Shown one piece after another: positions 10,406-24,900 of a DNA stretch of 64,000 nucleotides (positions are counted from its first letter, which is position 1; each line of letters starts with the position of its first letter). The notes below the pieces were generated by a model. It made no database searches. It was not told where the DNA came from and saw only the letters and a program-made list of their open reading frames with translations. The translations under genes were made by a program, and so were the position numbers. Source of the stretch: Pycnopodia helianthoides (lineage: Eukaryota > Echinodermata > Asteroidea > Forcipulatida > Asteriidae); assembly GCA_032158295.1 (NCBI GenBank), contig CM063253.1, forward strand, positions 6,293,001 through 6,357,000. The letters are read 5' to 3'.

Positions 10406-12828
10406 CTCAAATCAGATGCCCTGAGATGGAGAATTCATCAGGTTATACGGGCCCTGATGAAGACATACCCTTTATGGGGGGGGGTGATGCTGTGTGGGAA
10501 GTTTTAGATAATTAGGGATACTATTTAACACGACCAAAGAATTTCAACGTTTTAATTACGTAAGGTATTAATGAAATACATTTTTAAGAGCAAACATTTT
10601 TGGATCGAAGTCAAATCCGTAATTTTAGAAAAATTAGTAAACCGAGATAAAGATCGCGCAATCAAAATGCCAGAAACCTTGATTCCAAATTACCACCATT
10701 AGTTATCTTCTTTTTTTTAAATATATATATATAAATAAAGAGCGACAAGAGGAAAAAAAAACCATGTTTACTGACATTGCCTTGAACTGAACGTAGGGGG
10801 AAACAAATTGGTGGACGTTGATAAAGATCTCTGTCATACTTCCTTAACGGATTATCCACTTCAGGTGTGCACTTTGATACTTAATGCAACTTTGATACTA
10901 ATTTAGATTACGCACGGTGCTGTATGTGGCTAGATCGGTTCGTTCCAAGAAATCCGACCCCTTAATATAGAAGCACTTTGAACCAACTTCGGATACTCAC
11001 CGGTAAACACTCGCCTAGCAGCCGCCACGTATACCATTACTCACTGTCTTGTGCGACAATATTATACCAACATTTGCCCCCAGCATTTTTGGTATCTTTA
11101 TGAATGGATATCATTATTAAGCACGCAGCGGACACATTCCTGTCAAAAGAATCCTAATACCCCAAGACTGCCTTGCCGCTTTTTTTGATCCACCCTCTAT
11201 TTTAGATGCTTGCCGTTGTTCCTCTCCCCCCCCCCCCCACACACACACACCCCCTCCTTCCCCCTACCTCTGTCCGGTAAGATCTACCCCTACGGGTCAG
11301 TGACATACTTCGTATACCCCACAGGAGCATGGCTGTCCCGTCTCTTCCCTCTAATTCAATTTTGGGAAACATCCCAGGATGTCATATTTTCGCAGGTGTA
11401 ACTAATTGACAGGGATAATTTGAAAGATATAACAGTTTGGTGGCGAGGAAATGAAGGGCATCTGCCTCTCAGAATTATTGCATTATTCGTTAGCCGAAGA
11501 GAACTGCTCAGGAAATAAGAACCTTTTGAGGAGCCACGATAGAAGAACTTTAAAGTCACTTCGACTGTGGCTGAAATCATGTTTTATTTTCCCCAAAATA
11601 TATTTAACACATATTAGTACATCTGAATTTAATTCATTTCTCTCCTTTCCATTGTTTCTCACAAAGAAAAGATAGCCTGGACCAAAACTTCCATACCCAT
11701 CAAAGATAGTCTTGAACGAGAGCAGTTACTGCGACTATTTGAGCCTCGCTCCCAGCGGACGAAAGGGGGCATATCAACGGCCGTGTGCGTCTTGGCTGAA
11801 AAGTGAAAAGGGACGTTTTGAAAGTTCGACTGCAACAAGGGCTCTTGTTCGTAATTGCTCACTGATTGATTCTAAACTTTTGGCAAGACATCTTTCTTTC
11901 AAAGGAGCTTTGATTGAATAAACTCCTGGTCTAACTGAACCCGAAAATGTCTGCATTTATCCTCCCCTCTCTGAGGGAACCGTTTAAGTCCCCACTGCAA
12001 TTCCCAACCTGTCAGCACCGCTTCCACAGCAGACAGAATTTCGGGCGTCAGTGTCCTACTCCAGACGGCGGGCCCCGACCCACCTGGTTGTGCAGCTCTC
12101 GGCACGCTACGGACACCCGGCAGCGGCTGGCAGGCCCAGATAGCGTCAAACACAACCCCCAGGTGTGTCCTGTTTGTGAAGAATGGCACACCTGTTTTCA
12201 GCACGACGGGCTTTAACGGGTCCGGGAATCACCCCTCGACTCAGTTGAATGCAAGCCGATGAACGCACCGTGCAAGCCCTGACGGCTGAAGCCGTTGTAC
12301 CGTACCCCCATCACCGTCTGCCAAATCTCCCCCCTCTCTCTCGCGCTCTTTAAAAAAAGAGACATATCCTGACAAAGTGAGCGCTTGTTTTCTACCCTCC
12401 TCAATTACACTCATATCCAAGACAGTGTGAACCGGACTTTCAAATATCACCTCGACAGAATCTCCCTCTTCCCCTCTTTTTTTGATTTGCAGCAAATTAC
12501 GACAGGAATTCCACCTGGAGCTTTTCGACAAAGCGTGGACTTGTTTTCCACACCCGTCTTGGGAAACGCGACACGATCTCTGCGAAGTTCGACCTCACCA
12601 CGCCCTCACTCCTTCTTTCCTCTCCATTTGGTGTATCTGTTTTTAGAAACTGTCACTCAAGAAATCAAATGTATTCGGCTAACTCTATATTAATGTGTTG
12701 TCTTCATGTTCTGTAGACTCAACAAGTTACTCGAGTAGCTGGATCGATTCTATACTGTAACATGCCTCGTTGTAAGACAAGAAAATAACTGGGGGAAAAA
12801 TACACGGGAGATTTGTTCATGTAGGTTT
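10406..12828. other. Intergenic sequence with a GC-richer block at about 11.95-12.35 kb
   Basis: No gene can be supported. The block at 11947-12350 is GC-richer than its surroundings and open in several overlapping frames on both strands (89-101 codons). No splice sites or recognisable protein motif decide a frame. It could be a non-coding regulatory block or an exon of an unrecognised gene. Confidence 0.3.
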
Positions 12829-13035
12829 TAAGGCCATGCCACACGAGGCAGTTTACAGGCAACCAGTTCCAGGCACAATAAGAAAATTCATTCAAATTTC
12901 AGTTTTCTCATTGTTTTCTTGGGACACTGAGTTGCAGCTAGAAGAATGTCTCTTGTGCTGCCGAAGTGTTCCTTGCGTACAGTGCAGTTGGTTGCCTCCA
13001 AGTTGCCTGACAAAATTTTGCCCTGTGTGACAATG
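12829..13035. mobile_element. Degraded inverted-repeat element (about 200 bp)
   Basis: The left phrase ggccatgccacacgaggc, then acaggcaacc, is mirrored at the right by ggttgcctcc, ttgcctgac and gccctgtgtgac. The arms are imperfect over about 45 bp. Non-coding. Confidence 0.5.
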
Positions 13036-14348
13036 CTTTTATTGTTCATACTAGTAGTATAGACATGTATATTTTTATTTCAAAATTTAGAGACAATTTC
13101 AGAACACTAATAGTATCTCCGAATTTCTCACACTTTCATTTGTGGACTATAGCTTTATATAGGTCATCATTGCGTAGAGTTCTCTTAGGCTTCAATGTTC
13201 ATGTGTTTGAAAACTGGTAAGGACACGTGTGGGTTAAGGGCGATTTGTACTTATACTGACGTCACTAGGTTTTCCCCCGGTCAGTTTCGGCAAAAAATAT
13301 ATATATATATATATATATTTTTTTAACGCATTCAAATTCACTTATTTTACCCTAAACTATGTGGTTTCTTTTTTGTTCTTATCACTCATGTTCTTTTTTT
13401 TTGTCATTCATATCATTATAGGCACTCATCTTCACCATTATGCGGTTGAATTCCTACTACCCTCAGTCTAAATAAAACCTGATGGAATTGAATGGTTGAC
13501 CAGCCTCTTGCTGCTGATGGCTTTACGAAATTGAACGATCTTTGCGACCTATTTAGTACGAATTAGTGTGCTCTTATTCTGACCACCAAATGCTACACTG
13601 TTGAAATTGAATACCTCCTTTTGACTGTTGAATGGAGCATTCACTCTCAAACAAAACTGACTCAGCCAGGTGTTAAATTGAACAGGTTTTCTTGTCAACA
13701 ATTTGCCGGGAAAACCTGTATTAAAAATCATCCACTAATGTTGCTAGCTGTCAATGACTCAAACCAGTGTCCTCCGTGGATCGCTCTGCTTCAAAAAAAA
13801 ATCTCACAGCTAAAAAAACAGACGTGGGTCGACAGCGTGTCATAATACACTGACCAGTGGACGTTGGAAGATAGCAACACAAACCACACTTGGCACGCGA
13901 ATCGATCACTGCGTAAGATTACAACGAAACTGACTTGATACTAACACTTTTAACAAACTTAATTTCCGACTTCAGCATCGATGGAGGGGGGGGGGTGGAT
14001 CCCTTGACCTTTTCGAGGCACGAAAACCCTCCACAGACCACCAGAGATAGAACATAAACGCCGGCTCAAACTCACAGCTGCAATACTTCCACTGTTCCGG
14101 TAGTATCTGGTCCCACTTCGTTCAAAAATGAAGCAGGCTGAAAAACATAATAGCAAGCACATCTACTGATATCACATCAAACTTCTATAAACAATAGAGA
14201 TGTCCACCTTCAGCTATAAATACAAAGCGTGCAGATTGCATCCCACTGCACGGAACTGTAGGCCAAGTGCCTAAACACAACAACAAAATGTATTTTTCAA
14301 GTTATGGGCAAGTTAAATTCACTGAGACGAGAATCGACGAGTTGAAGT
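13036..14348. other. Unassigned intergenic sequence
   Basis: An (AT)n tract lies at about 13295-13320. No gene is recognised. Confidence 0.3.
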
Positions 14349-14691
14349 TTAAAGGTATTGTACACTTTTGGTAACAGCTCAAAATCAGTGTCCACACTTT
14401 GTGTGATTTAAACAGATGCATGAACAAACAAACCTGTGAAAGTTTGAGCTCAATTGGTCATCGAGGTCACGAGAAAATAGTGAAAAGAGATCTTATGTGT
14501 TTTCTGTTTTTTCAAATTATCGCGCGCGATAATTACTACTGTTTTACTCGTTTCTCAGAAACGATAGCATTTTAGGCAGAAATATTTTAAGGAACCCTTT
14601 CTACCATTGCTTACTTTAGATCATGTAAGTTATGTGTGAATCTGTGAAGATTTTGTTTTTCGATCTTACCAATAGTGTACAGGGCCTTTAA
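14349..14691 (+). mobile_element. MITE family C copy C1 with 20 bp perfect palindrome
   Basis: TTAA-bounded element. The left end is aaggtattgtacacttttgg, the right end ccaatagtgtacagggcctt. The core 'acaaacctgtgaaagtttga' is followed by 'gctcaattggtcatcgaggt' and 'cacgagaaaatagtgaaaa'. The centre is the perfect palindrome AATTATCGCGCGCGATAATT (14515-14534). The right arm ('cagaaatattttaagg', 'atcatgtaagtt') matches that of family A. Confidence 0.9.
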
Positions 14692-16201
14692 AGAAGAGTT
14701 AAAGACGTGTTTTTGAGAAAAGGGTAAATAAAAAGCACTTCTTTTATTTATTCATACTCTTATTGTTGTGTTGTTTTTAGTTATCTATTCATTTTTTATC
14801 ATTTATATTATACTTCTAGTATTCTGGAATGTTTAGACATTCATTGTACCCATCCAAATTCAAAATTGAAACAAGAACTGCCCCCGTTGTTATAAATTGT
14901 TGCATTTTTGTTTTATCTATCCTCTGGCGTGAAGTTATTCACACGTAATAATAATAGTTCGACTCCACATCGATGTGGAAACCCTTGCAGCAGCCCTCGG
15001 GCCCCGTTTTAATGTATGTTTTTCTAAGATTGCTAATAAAATGTCAAATTGTGTTATCTTGCTGCAAAAGCAAAACCCGTGATATGAATAGCCAGGTGAC
15101 GTGGTGTGACAGCCCACCACTTCTCTCTGCAAACCACCACAATGAAGCCATCATAATATTCCCCAAAGATCTAGCCACTAATTTTCAACAGTTGGGTAAT
15201 AAATGTGCTCAAGACGCAGAGGTTCGGCTGAGCGGAATGTGTGAATTATGACCCATTTCCTTCATTACCGACACCTTGTTGAGCTTGTTTTAATAGGTCC
15301 AAGCATACACACATGTATATAGTACGTGTTTCTAAAAAACGAGTTGGCTTGCCCACCTGGTCGAAGCGCCCTCTACAATCTATTATTATCCAAGTTCGAC
15401 TCACGCGTGGGGAATTTGCACATTATTTTTTTTTCACATGTGAAGGTGATAACTCATACCAAATAAATCAATGTAAGTTCGATTTGAAATCGTGCATAAT
15501 CACAGTTCGATTTCAGAAAAGTTGCGTGTAATAGGATACGTTCTTTTTGCTTTTTTTCATTCCATGGTGCTTACTCAGTCGGTATAGAACAACAACAACA
15601 CCGTTTTAAACAAAAAAATATAAGCGCCAGAATTGTGTCCCCCAGAAAAATGGTGCACCCCCTGAGCCCCTTAAAAAGTTACCCTTGTTCGGCGAAGATG
15701 GCAACCTTCCGCCTGACTGCTTCTGCTAGTTGGATGCTCTCTATGGGTACTCTTCACTGAACAAAATCTGGGAAGCAAGTCAAGCAACCCTACCCCATAA
15801 GGATTTTCAAAGAAAGAATACTAGTATATAGATGAAGGGTACAGCATAAGAACAACATAACATTTATCAACAACGGCGGTGTTATGAGGGTGGTCTTTCA
15901 TATCTATGTTAGCCATTCATACTTTTTTTGCATAAAATAGTTTCCTGATGAATGTGTCGATAATACCATACTGAAATAATTAATGTGTCTTATTATCGTA
16001 TAGGCTCGTGTTGAAAAAAAAATGTACAGTGCTGAGCAATGTGTCATGTATGATTAATACATACGATATGACCTGAATCACATAATTTTTAAAATCTGTT
16101 CCAGTTTTTCAAAAAAACATCTGTCCTGTCACAGCGAGTGTGAATAACACGTTGAAAATGTGTCGGTGGAAACTCCTCATCAACGTTATTGTTTCGTTAC
16201 A
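14692..16201. other. Unassigned intergenic sequence
   Basis: No exon with convincing junctions is seen. The open frame at 14973-15251 is unsupported. Confidence 0.3.
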
Positions 16202-16572
16202 TTAAAGGAACATTACAGAATTGTTTGTTGCTAACAAAACAGTTGCTGCCAGTGTAAGCACTTTATGGAATCCACCATATACATAACTGACAAACCTGTC
16301 GAAGTTTGAGATCGTTCGGCCATCTGGGTCTCGAGAAAATAGTGAAAAAACGATTACACATTTGCATGAAATCATATAGATTCAACAAATGAATAAAACG
16401 CTCACTGAGCGATAAACTCCAATCGGAAAATTAGTTTATTCATTTCTCATCAAATATGGCATTTCAGACAGAAATATTTCAAGGGATGTTTTCTACTATC
16501 ATCATCATTAGACATGATCAAAAAGTACATTTTACATGTTGTTTTCTTACCAATTCTGTAATGTTCCTTTAA
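16202..16572 (-). mobile_element. MITE family A copy A4
   Basis: TTAA at both ends (16202-16205, 16569-16572), with intact terminal repeats except a small deletion in the left arm (gaattgtttgttgc). Contains 'cgctcactgagcg' in the centre. Confidence 0.9.
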
Positions 16573-17066
16573 CGCAAAAACTGTCGATGTAAAACACTGA
16601 GAAGGAACAACACTGAACATTTAGGGGCTCAGACCGGAATAACGTATACATGTACATGTGGACATACGTGCTGCTCCAAATTTGCAATGATTTTATAAAC
16701 TTTGTATAACTTACATTTTTTTTTCCAAAGAGACGTTTAATATATTTTACTGGAGTTTTGTTGAAACCTTCTTGATAAGTGTGTCTATAAATCAGCACTG
16801 TTGATGACAAAAACCAAACGATGGTCCTAACTTTAAAGATCCTTTGTGATATTATAAAATGTCTACGCTGTAATCATTCGAATGTGTTATTATCAAATAA
16901 GTGGTGAAGTGCAATTATCAATTTGTAATATTATAGTGTTGTTTTACGAGAAAAGTGTTAAACAAAATGCATTCGACCTTATGTTCTTGATGTTTTCTTT
17001 TTTATGGCTCGTAATGTCCATCCGATGGACAAAGCAATTATGGTAAAGTATCTGCTCATGATGGAC
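16573..17066. other. Unassigned AT-rich sequence
   Basis: No feature is recognised. Confidence 0.3.
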
Positions 17067-17165
17067 ACAAGTGCCACGACTGGGCCTCAAACCCACACTC
17101 TGCTGATCATAAACGCCAGAGCTTGTGAGTCTGGTGCTCTTATAAACCGCTTCGTTACACGCCAC
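17067..17165 (-). repeat. tRNA-derived SINE-like fragment
   Basis: On the minus strand: 'agagcaccagactcacaagc', a variable-arm-like stretch, then a B-box-like 'gtgggtttgaggccca'. It resembles a class II (Leu/Ser-like) tRNA body. Acceptor ends do not pair, so it is not called a functional tRNA. Confidence 0.45.
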
Positions 17166-19316
17166 AAATTGAGTATAACCGATGAGACTACATGGTACAA
17201 GAGCCTGGACTTGGTTACAACATCCCACTAGAATAAAACACGAAAACTGCCCTTAAAAATTTGTTTTGAAAATTGCAGTGTATGAATATTTTATTTGAGA
17301 AAAGGTGGCTCGTCTCAAAGTTTAGGCCTTTATGTTTGTCAACAACACTTGATTTTATATTTTGTAAATAACGATACAAAAAGTAACTTCCCAATGTTTT
17401 ACTGCCATGAAATGCTTGCACTCTGTTTGTACCAAAGTGACGTGGTCAGTATGGTTCCCCCCATTCCATTTCCTTTTAATTTTGAAGAAGAAAAAAAATC
17501 TTAAAATTCGGCAACGAGTAAACAGCATGTGTGTTTCCCCCGTGCACACCCGTATATATGTATACACGAGGGTCTTTGTTTACATGCAAAGGTGGCCTTG
17601 CTCATGTCAGCTCTGTGATCAATATCTAACCGTCAGTAATCGTCACTAGCCAAACTCGTTAGTCTCTTGTTAGGTCATCAGGTGTCATTCTTTCCGTCCG
17701 TTTATCCAGGTGTTTACTGACTGGGGGGAGTGTCATCGGCCATGCAGCGCCTGGCCGCTCAGGTAGAGCATTACCAACAATCCCTGGGTATAAACTCGGT
17801 GTGAATCATTTAAACGTATACGGTGTTTGGTTTGAAAAAAAAAACACCACTGACTGTGTGGATAAGATCATTTAGGAACCCGCGGGATACGATCCAAACC
17901 CATGGGCTTACTACTACTTCGATGACACAAGGATGACACAGATACCCAATGGAAAGAGTTCCCTGGAAAGCGTCATCGTCAAAGTGGTCCAAGCATTTAT
18001 ATAGAGTATAATTATTAACAGAATTGAGAGGGCCTGTAGTAAGTCGGCCACATTCCCAGTACATTATGTATCACATATGTCATAATCAAACACTGTAATA
18101 AAACACTATTGGCTCTCCCACACGCATCCCCGTTAATTAATTGAAATCCGTAAAAAAAATATATATATATATATAGTATTTTGTAAACTCACTACGGCGT
18201 TGTACAATGAGATTGGTTCCACATTGAGATTGGTTCCACAACCTAATGTTGTTTGGCTTTATATCGTTACAAATTGACCATCTTGAAAATATAACCAGTT
18301 CCAGGCTTTGTGATACATTACACTCAGAACTGTTACAATAAAGAGAGGAACTGTGCAATTATTTGCGGCCAAAACTTTCACGTGCATATAATTACGAAAG
18401 TGAGACACTTTGTGCTGTGGCTCCCGTCAATTCAACTCCCAACCCCAAATCTCTTTGAAAAAAAAGTATTTAACTTCAATTAAAAATGCAAAGTTGTCAA
18501 TCTTGAACTTTAACCGAATTTCTATGGTAAGCTCATTGTCTCGATTGTTTGTGGCACTTGTTATTAATGTTCACACGAACAGTTTCACAAGGGAACTTAT
18601 TGTGTCAAAGACAGTTTCGGCAGAAATTTCATCACTCAGGCCTTGCATACATCTTTAAAAGGAAGGTACACGATTGGTAATCATTCTAAACAAAATTCTG
18701 GCAATAAAAACTGACTTGGTTAGAAGTACAGCAACTTCGACAGTATAAAGCATTTTGAGAAATATTTCAATTCAAAATAATGTGGATATGGAAAAAAATA
18801 TGTCATTTTTTATCCCCAAAAATTTGAATCTGAGGTCATAAACGTTTCTCAGGTCGTGTACTCCTATATTAGGGATTATTATTTATGCGTGGACATATTC
18901 CTGCGGATTTTGGCGATAATTATTTCAAAAACGCGACCACCTTTTGAAATGAAATTTTCACAGGTTAGTTTTATTGTATATATCTACATTTATGTAGGAT
19001 TAAAACAATCGAAACGTATACTATGCCTTTAATATATAGAGAAATGATGTGTAATACAATTACTTTCAGTTTCCAGGCAGTTCCCATACCATCATACAAA
19101 ATAACATTGTGAAATATTGCCCAACGTCCCACGCGAATCGGTCGACTATACATAACGCATGTGCAGTCAAGTGATTTTCAGTGTCCAAACAACTTTATGC
19201 CATAAAGAGTCATACAGCCCCCAAAAGTTGTGACTGCAATTTTTCACAGAAGAATATTTCCACAATGGAAAAAGTGAGACTCGATCGTCCTTCAATTCCC
19301 AACTCATGTTATTATG
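17166..19316. other. Unassigned intergenic sequence with a partial TTAA-type element
   Basis: At 18655-18700 the phrase 'ttaaaaggaaggtacacgattggtaat' resembles the left end of the family B/C elements. 'cgtttctcaggtcgtgtact' near 18843 resembles an eroded right half. An (AT)n tract lies at 18159-18175. No gene is recognised. Confidence 0.35.
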
Positions 19317-19691
19317 TTAAAGGAACTTTACAGAATTGCTAACAAAGCAGTTGCTGGCAGTGTAAGCACTTTATGTAATCCACCATATACATAAACTGAC
19401 AAACCTGTAGAAGTTTGAGATCGATCGGCCATCTGGGTCACGAGAAAATAGTGAAAAACCGATTACACATTTGCATGAAATCATATAGATTCAACAAATG
19501 AATAAAACGCTCACTGAGCGATAAACTCCAATCAGAAAATTAGTTTATTATTTCCGTACAAATATAGCATTTCAGACAGAAATATTTCCAGGGATGTTTT
19601 CTACTATCATCATCATTAGACCGTGAAGTTTTATGTAAATCTGTGATCAAAAGATATATTTTTTCTTACCAATTCTGTAATGTTCCTTTAA
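19317..19691 (-). mobile_element. MITE family A copy A5
   Basis: TTAA-bounded; one substitution in the left terminal repeat (ggaactttacag). Internal small deletions are present, but all family landmarks remain. Confidence 0.9.
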
Positions 19692-21210
19692 GATTTCTAT
19701 CCTTGTTGATTGAGACATCTAACCCCGTTTTGACAAAACGAGAGTCGATGTTAGTTACTTCATGGAGGAAGAAAAACTCCATGGTTACTTTTTCAAGAAG
19801 TAGAAAGAGCAACAGCTTTTCAATTTAAACTTGTCATGTACGTTTGCAATGTATTTTTTTTTTATAAAAGCCTAGTTGAGATTAAGTGGACACTACAGGA
19901 GCGCATTGTTTGGTTTGGGTATCTACAGAAAGATATCCAAGCCTAATAATGTCATAGTATTGTGTCCATCAAATCTAAACATAGCCTTTGGAAATGCGCT
20001 AAACACTTATAAGTTCGATTTGGCATAAGTGATACCGTTATTATCAAAACTAAAATTTGCATTAGGCAAACAGCCAATGCAAACACAAGGTGCAATGCAC
20101 AGCTTACCTCCATACTAGAGTAGATAACGTCGAGCCTCATGTGATGTTTACAAATAATATAGTGTTAAAACTGAAAACCACCACACGGCATAGAGAAAGG
20201 ATCACTCACTCCTGATTAATGTTGTGCTTTGTAAATGTGAATTTTTCTTCTTCTTTAGTTTGGTCTGTTTACTTACTGGGCTATTTCTGGAATCTTTGTC
20301 ACTTTGTTTTCAAAAATTAAAGATTGAAATATCATCAGATCATTGATTAGAAACGGTTATCCATGAAGGACTTGTGTTTTGTTTTTATTTGACCCGGACT
20401 TCATTGATTTCTTTACCCAGAATCTGGGTTTTCTGCAAATCGATGGGAGTTATAAAAAAAAATTCGATTTGTGTGGGTTTGTTTGGTTTTGTTTATAGTT
20501 GTAAATATTGTTGTTGTGACAATTGAAATCTGTTTACACCAAACCACACATGCAAATACAATTCTGCTTAGAGATCGAATCAATGTGTTGCTGCATGAAA
20601 TTAAAAAAAAAAAATAATAATAATTTGTGAACAAATTAATTTAAATTTAGTTTAATTGTATTTTTTGACGTGATTAAAACATTGTTCAAAATCGTTTTGT
20701 AGGGTTTGGATTTTGCAAAAGGAAAACTAATTTCAACATTTAGACCAACATGGGATTTGACAAAATGACAACTCTAAGGGCACAACAATTACGAAAATAT
20801 ATATATTAATATATATATATCTCACTGGTACTGTGAAAGGACTGGCCGTTGACAGAAATTGGATTTATCTTTTCAAAATTTCGGAATTGGAGAAAGGGAA
20901 GAAGATCCTGAGAAAAAAACCCGTAGATGCTATAAATGAAAACGAACAAATAAAAAAGCCTAGTGTCACCGACAACTCCTCTTCTTGCGTATTACAATAT
21001 GAATTATCTCGTGTGGAATCCGGATACGATTTGGCTCAAACAGTTACGAGGATTACTCTTACTGAGACGGTTTTTCCGGGTAAAAATTACTTGTCAAACG
21101 TCCGCATCAGTAACACAGTCCTGACAATACTCGAGAGAGCGAGCGCGGGTCGGCGATGTGTACGGTCTGCAATCTGCACAACCAACTACGGATTGAGTCA
21201 CATTGACAAG
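19692..21210. other. Intergenic sequence upstream of the KLF gene
   Basis: No exon can be supported. A 134-codon open frame (20833-21237, plus strand) begins at GTG and runs into the promoter-like region. It shows no known motif and no splice support. Confidence 0.35.
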
Positions 21211-21227
21211 AGCTCTTATATACCGCT

Positions 21228-21237
21228 CTATAAATAG
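21228..21237 (+). promoter_or_regulatory. Candidate MEF2 site / TATA-like element (distal)
   Basis: CTATAAATAG matches the MEF2 consensus CTA(A/T)4TAG exactly and also reads as a TATA box. It lies 581-590 bp upstream of the KLF start codon. Mammalian KLF2 and KLF4 are MEF2 targets downstream of ERK5, which makes the match notable. Use of the site is inference. Confidence 0.5.
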
Positions 21238-21410
21238 CCCCGGCTCTCCTCACCAAAACAAACCCGACTGAATTTGTACACATGGAAAATTTCACACGGC
21301 TAAGGTCAACGCGAGCACTAGCATGACATGGCACATCGGAGGTTTCCCCTACAGGGGCTGTTAGCACGTCCGGGATTCGCCGAGTGACTTCTTTACGTCA
21401 CAGCCTGTCA

Positions 21411-21418
21411 TGACGTCA
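21411..21418 (+). promoter_or_regulatory. Full palindromic CRE (TGACGTCA)
   Basis: Exact cAMP-response element about 400 bp upstream of the KLF start codon, with a half-site-like TTACGTCA at 21393-21400. Binding by CREB/ATF-type factors is inferred from the consensus only. Confidence 0.5.
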
Positions 21419-21590
21419 GATTACCCCTGTGTGTGTGTGTGCGGTGATTGCCTGTATTCATTGAAGCTATTGTTGGGGTGGCCTCATGTTTTATTCATGA
21501 GCCACCCGTCATCTCCATAGTCACCCGGAGCTCCGTTCGCTGCGAGTGCTGGACTGCACTGAGCCGTCTAGCCGGCGAGCGAGCTGTGCT

Positions 21591-21661
21591 TATATACGGT
21601 CTAATTTTAGATATGCTAATGAGTCAGCGCTGGGCCCTGTGATTGGTTGTGGGCAGCTGGC
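21591..21661 (+). promoter_or_regulatory. Proximal KLF promoter module: TATA-like, MEF2, AP-1, inverted CCAAT, E-box
   Basis: Within 71 bp there are TATATA (21591-21596), CTAATTTTAG matching CTA(A/T)4TAG exactly (21601-21610), ATGCTAAT (21613-21620), TGAGTCA (21620-21626), ATTGG (21642-21646) and CAGCTG (21654-21659). The cluster lies about 160-230 bp upstream of the start codon in a GC-richer stretch. This density of consensus sites at the right place suggests the core and proximal promoter. The transcription start is not determined. Confidence 0.55.
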
Positions 21662-21817
21662 ATGAATGAAACAACCGGAGGACGGTATGTGATTATATTC
21701 CAACCACCGGCGGGAGATCTTCAGAACTCACTTGAGAGCCCGTATCTAGAAGGTCGTAAGAGAAATACATCTGCGAATTTTGTGTGCGAGTATACGGAAC
21801 AATAACTGGATAAAACA

Positions 21818-23689
<1,872 letters not shown>

Positions 23690-24900
23690 ACTATTTCACC
23701 ATGAACTGACATTGACATTTTATAGCTAAATGTACATGGGCCCAATTTTGACGGTTCTTTGCAAAAAAAAAAATCTTCTAATTCCATTGAAATTTTTTTA
23801 AAGTACCAGTCATTTTTGCTAAAAATGTATATTTTTTTGTGTAAGTTCTCGGGGTTGATTCTTTGACTTTTTTTTTGATGTCATCGAATTGGCTGAAAAC
23901 CGATGAGCTACCGACGAAAACCAAAAAAACGCCGTTACAGAACGCGATGTTCTGGCCGATGGTGGGTTGTCGGTGTAAACATGAGACAGGTCTCTCAACA
24001 ACCAAAACAAAAAAAGGAAGAACAAAATTTCTATTCTTTGCTTCCGAGTTCGATTCTGATTCGATTTGTGTGAACAACTGGAGAGATCTGTCCATGAGGG
24101 ATGCATGCGAGAGATAAACATAACAACTTAAGTGGAAATAAAATTTTAAAAAACAAACTGAAATGATTTTTTTTCTTGCTTAAAATGAGTTCCTGTTCAA
24201 GAAACAAAAATATCAACTGCACTCCCTAAAAACAGTTGAACACCTGGAAATTAAGGTTTTTTCTGAAGCATGTTGTGTTTACGTTTTGAGTTGTGTTCAC
24301 TGGGTGAAATAAGTCCGTTATGGTTTATCTGTTTTCGATTATAAAGACAAGAGCTGTTTCCGCAAGTGAGCACAGTACTAAGTTTTTGAAATAAATAAAA
24401 AAAACATTTAATTATTATTAATTGCCAAGTTGTTATACAGCTACCGCAACGTGATCGATTCGTCGGTTATAATTATAAGTGCAATTGTAGTACTAGAATT
24501 TTGACTGTAAAAAAAAAAAAGGTTGTACATTATAGAAACATATGGAAAACATCATTTTATATGGGCGCACTGTAGATTGCATGCCAATTTAAGTCCTTAT
24601 TATTTTTTATCAGCAGGTCTGTTATTACCATTAAATTGATTGAGTTAATTATCTGTTTATCTACTGGTACAACTCTTTACCTTTGTACCTTTATATTATT
24701 GTACATGTACTTTATTGATTATCGATGATGAGATATCTTGGATTATCGACTGGTTATACGTTTGAGGAGGAAGTTGAAGCAACTGAATAAAAGACCACGG
24801 GATGGTCAAAAGAGATCCGAACTATGTGTTGAACCAATAAATTTGTACTTGGGTTCTACTTCTAGCTTTATTGTAAAGCTTTCATTTTAAATTTTAGGAG
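23690..24900 (+). terminator. KLF 3'UTR with candidate polyadenylation signals
   Basis: AATAAA occurs at 24137-24142, followed about 25 bp later by a T-rich downstream element, making it the first good candidate. Further AATAAA copies lie near 24389, 24785 and 24836. Which ones are used cannot be told from sequence. The region has several long T runs (for example 23867-23877). Confidence 0.5.

Noticed and set aside
11947..12216. Overlapping open frames on both strands in a GC-richer block
   Set aside because: Several frames of 89-101 codons overlap with no basis for choosing one, and no domain or splice junction is visible. Kept only as a regional note.
20833..21237. 134-codon plus-strand open frame upstream of KLF
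   Set aside because: It begins with GTG, has no recognisable motif or splice context, and overlaps the MEF2/TATA-like promoter sequence. Such a length can occur by chance.
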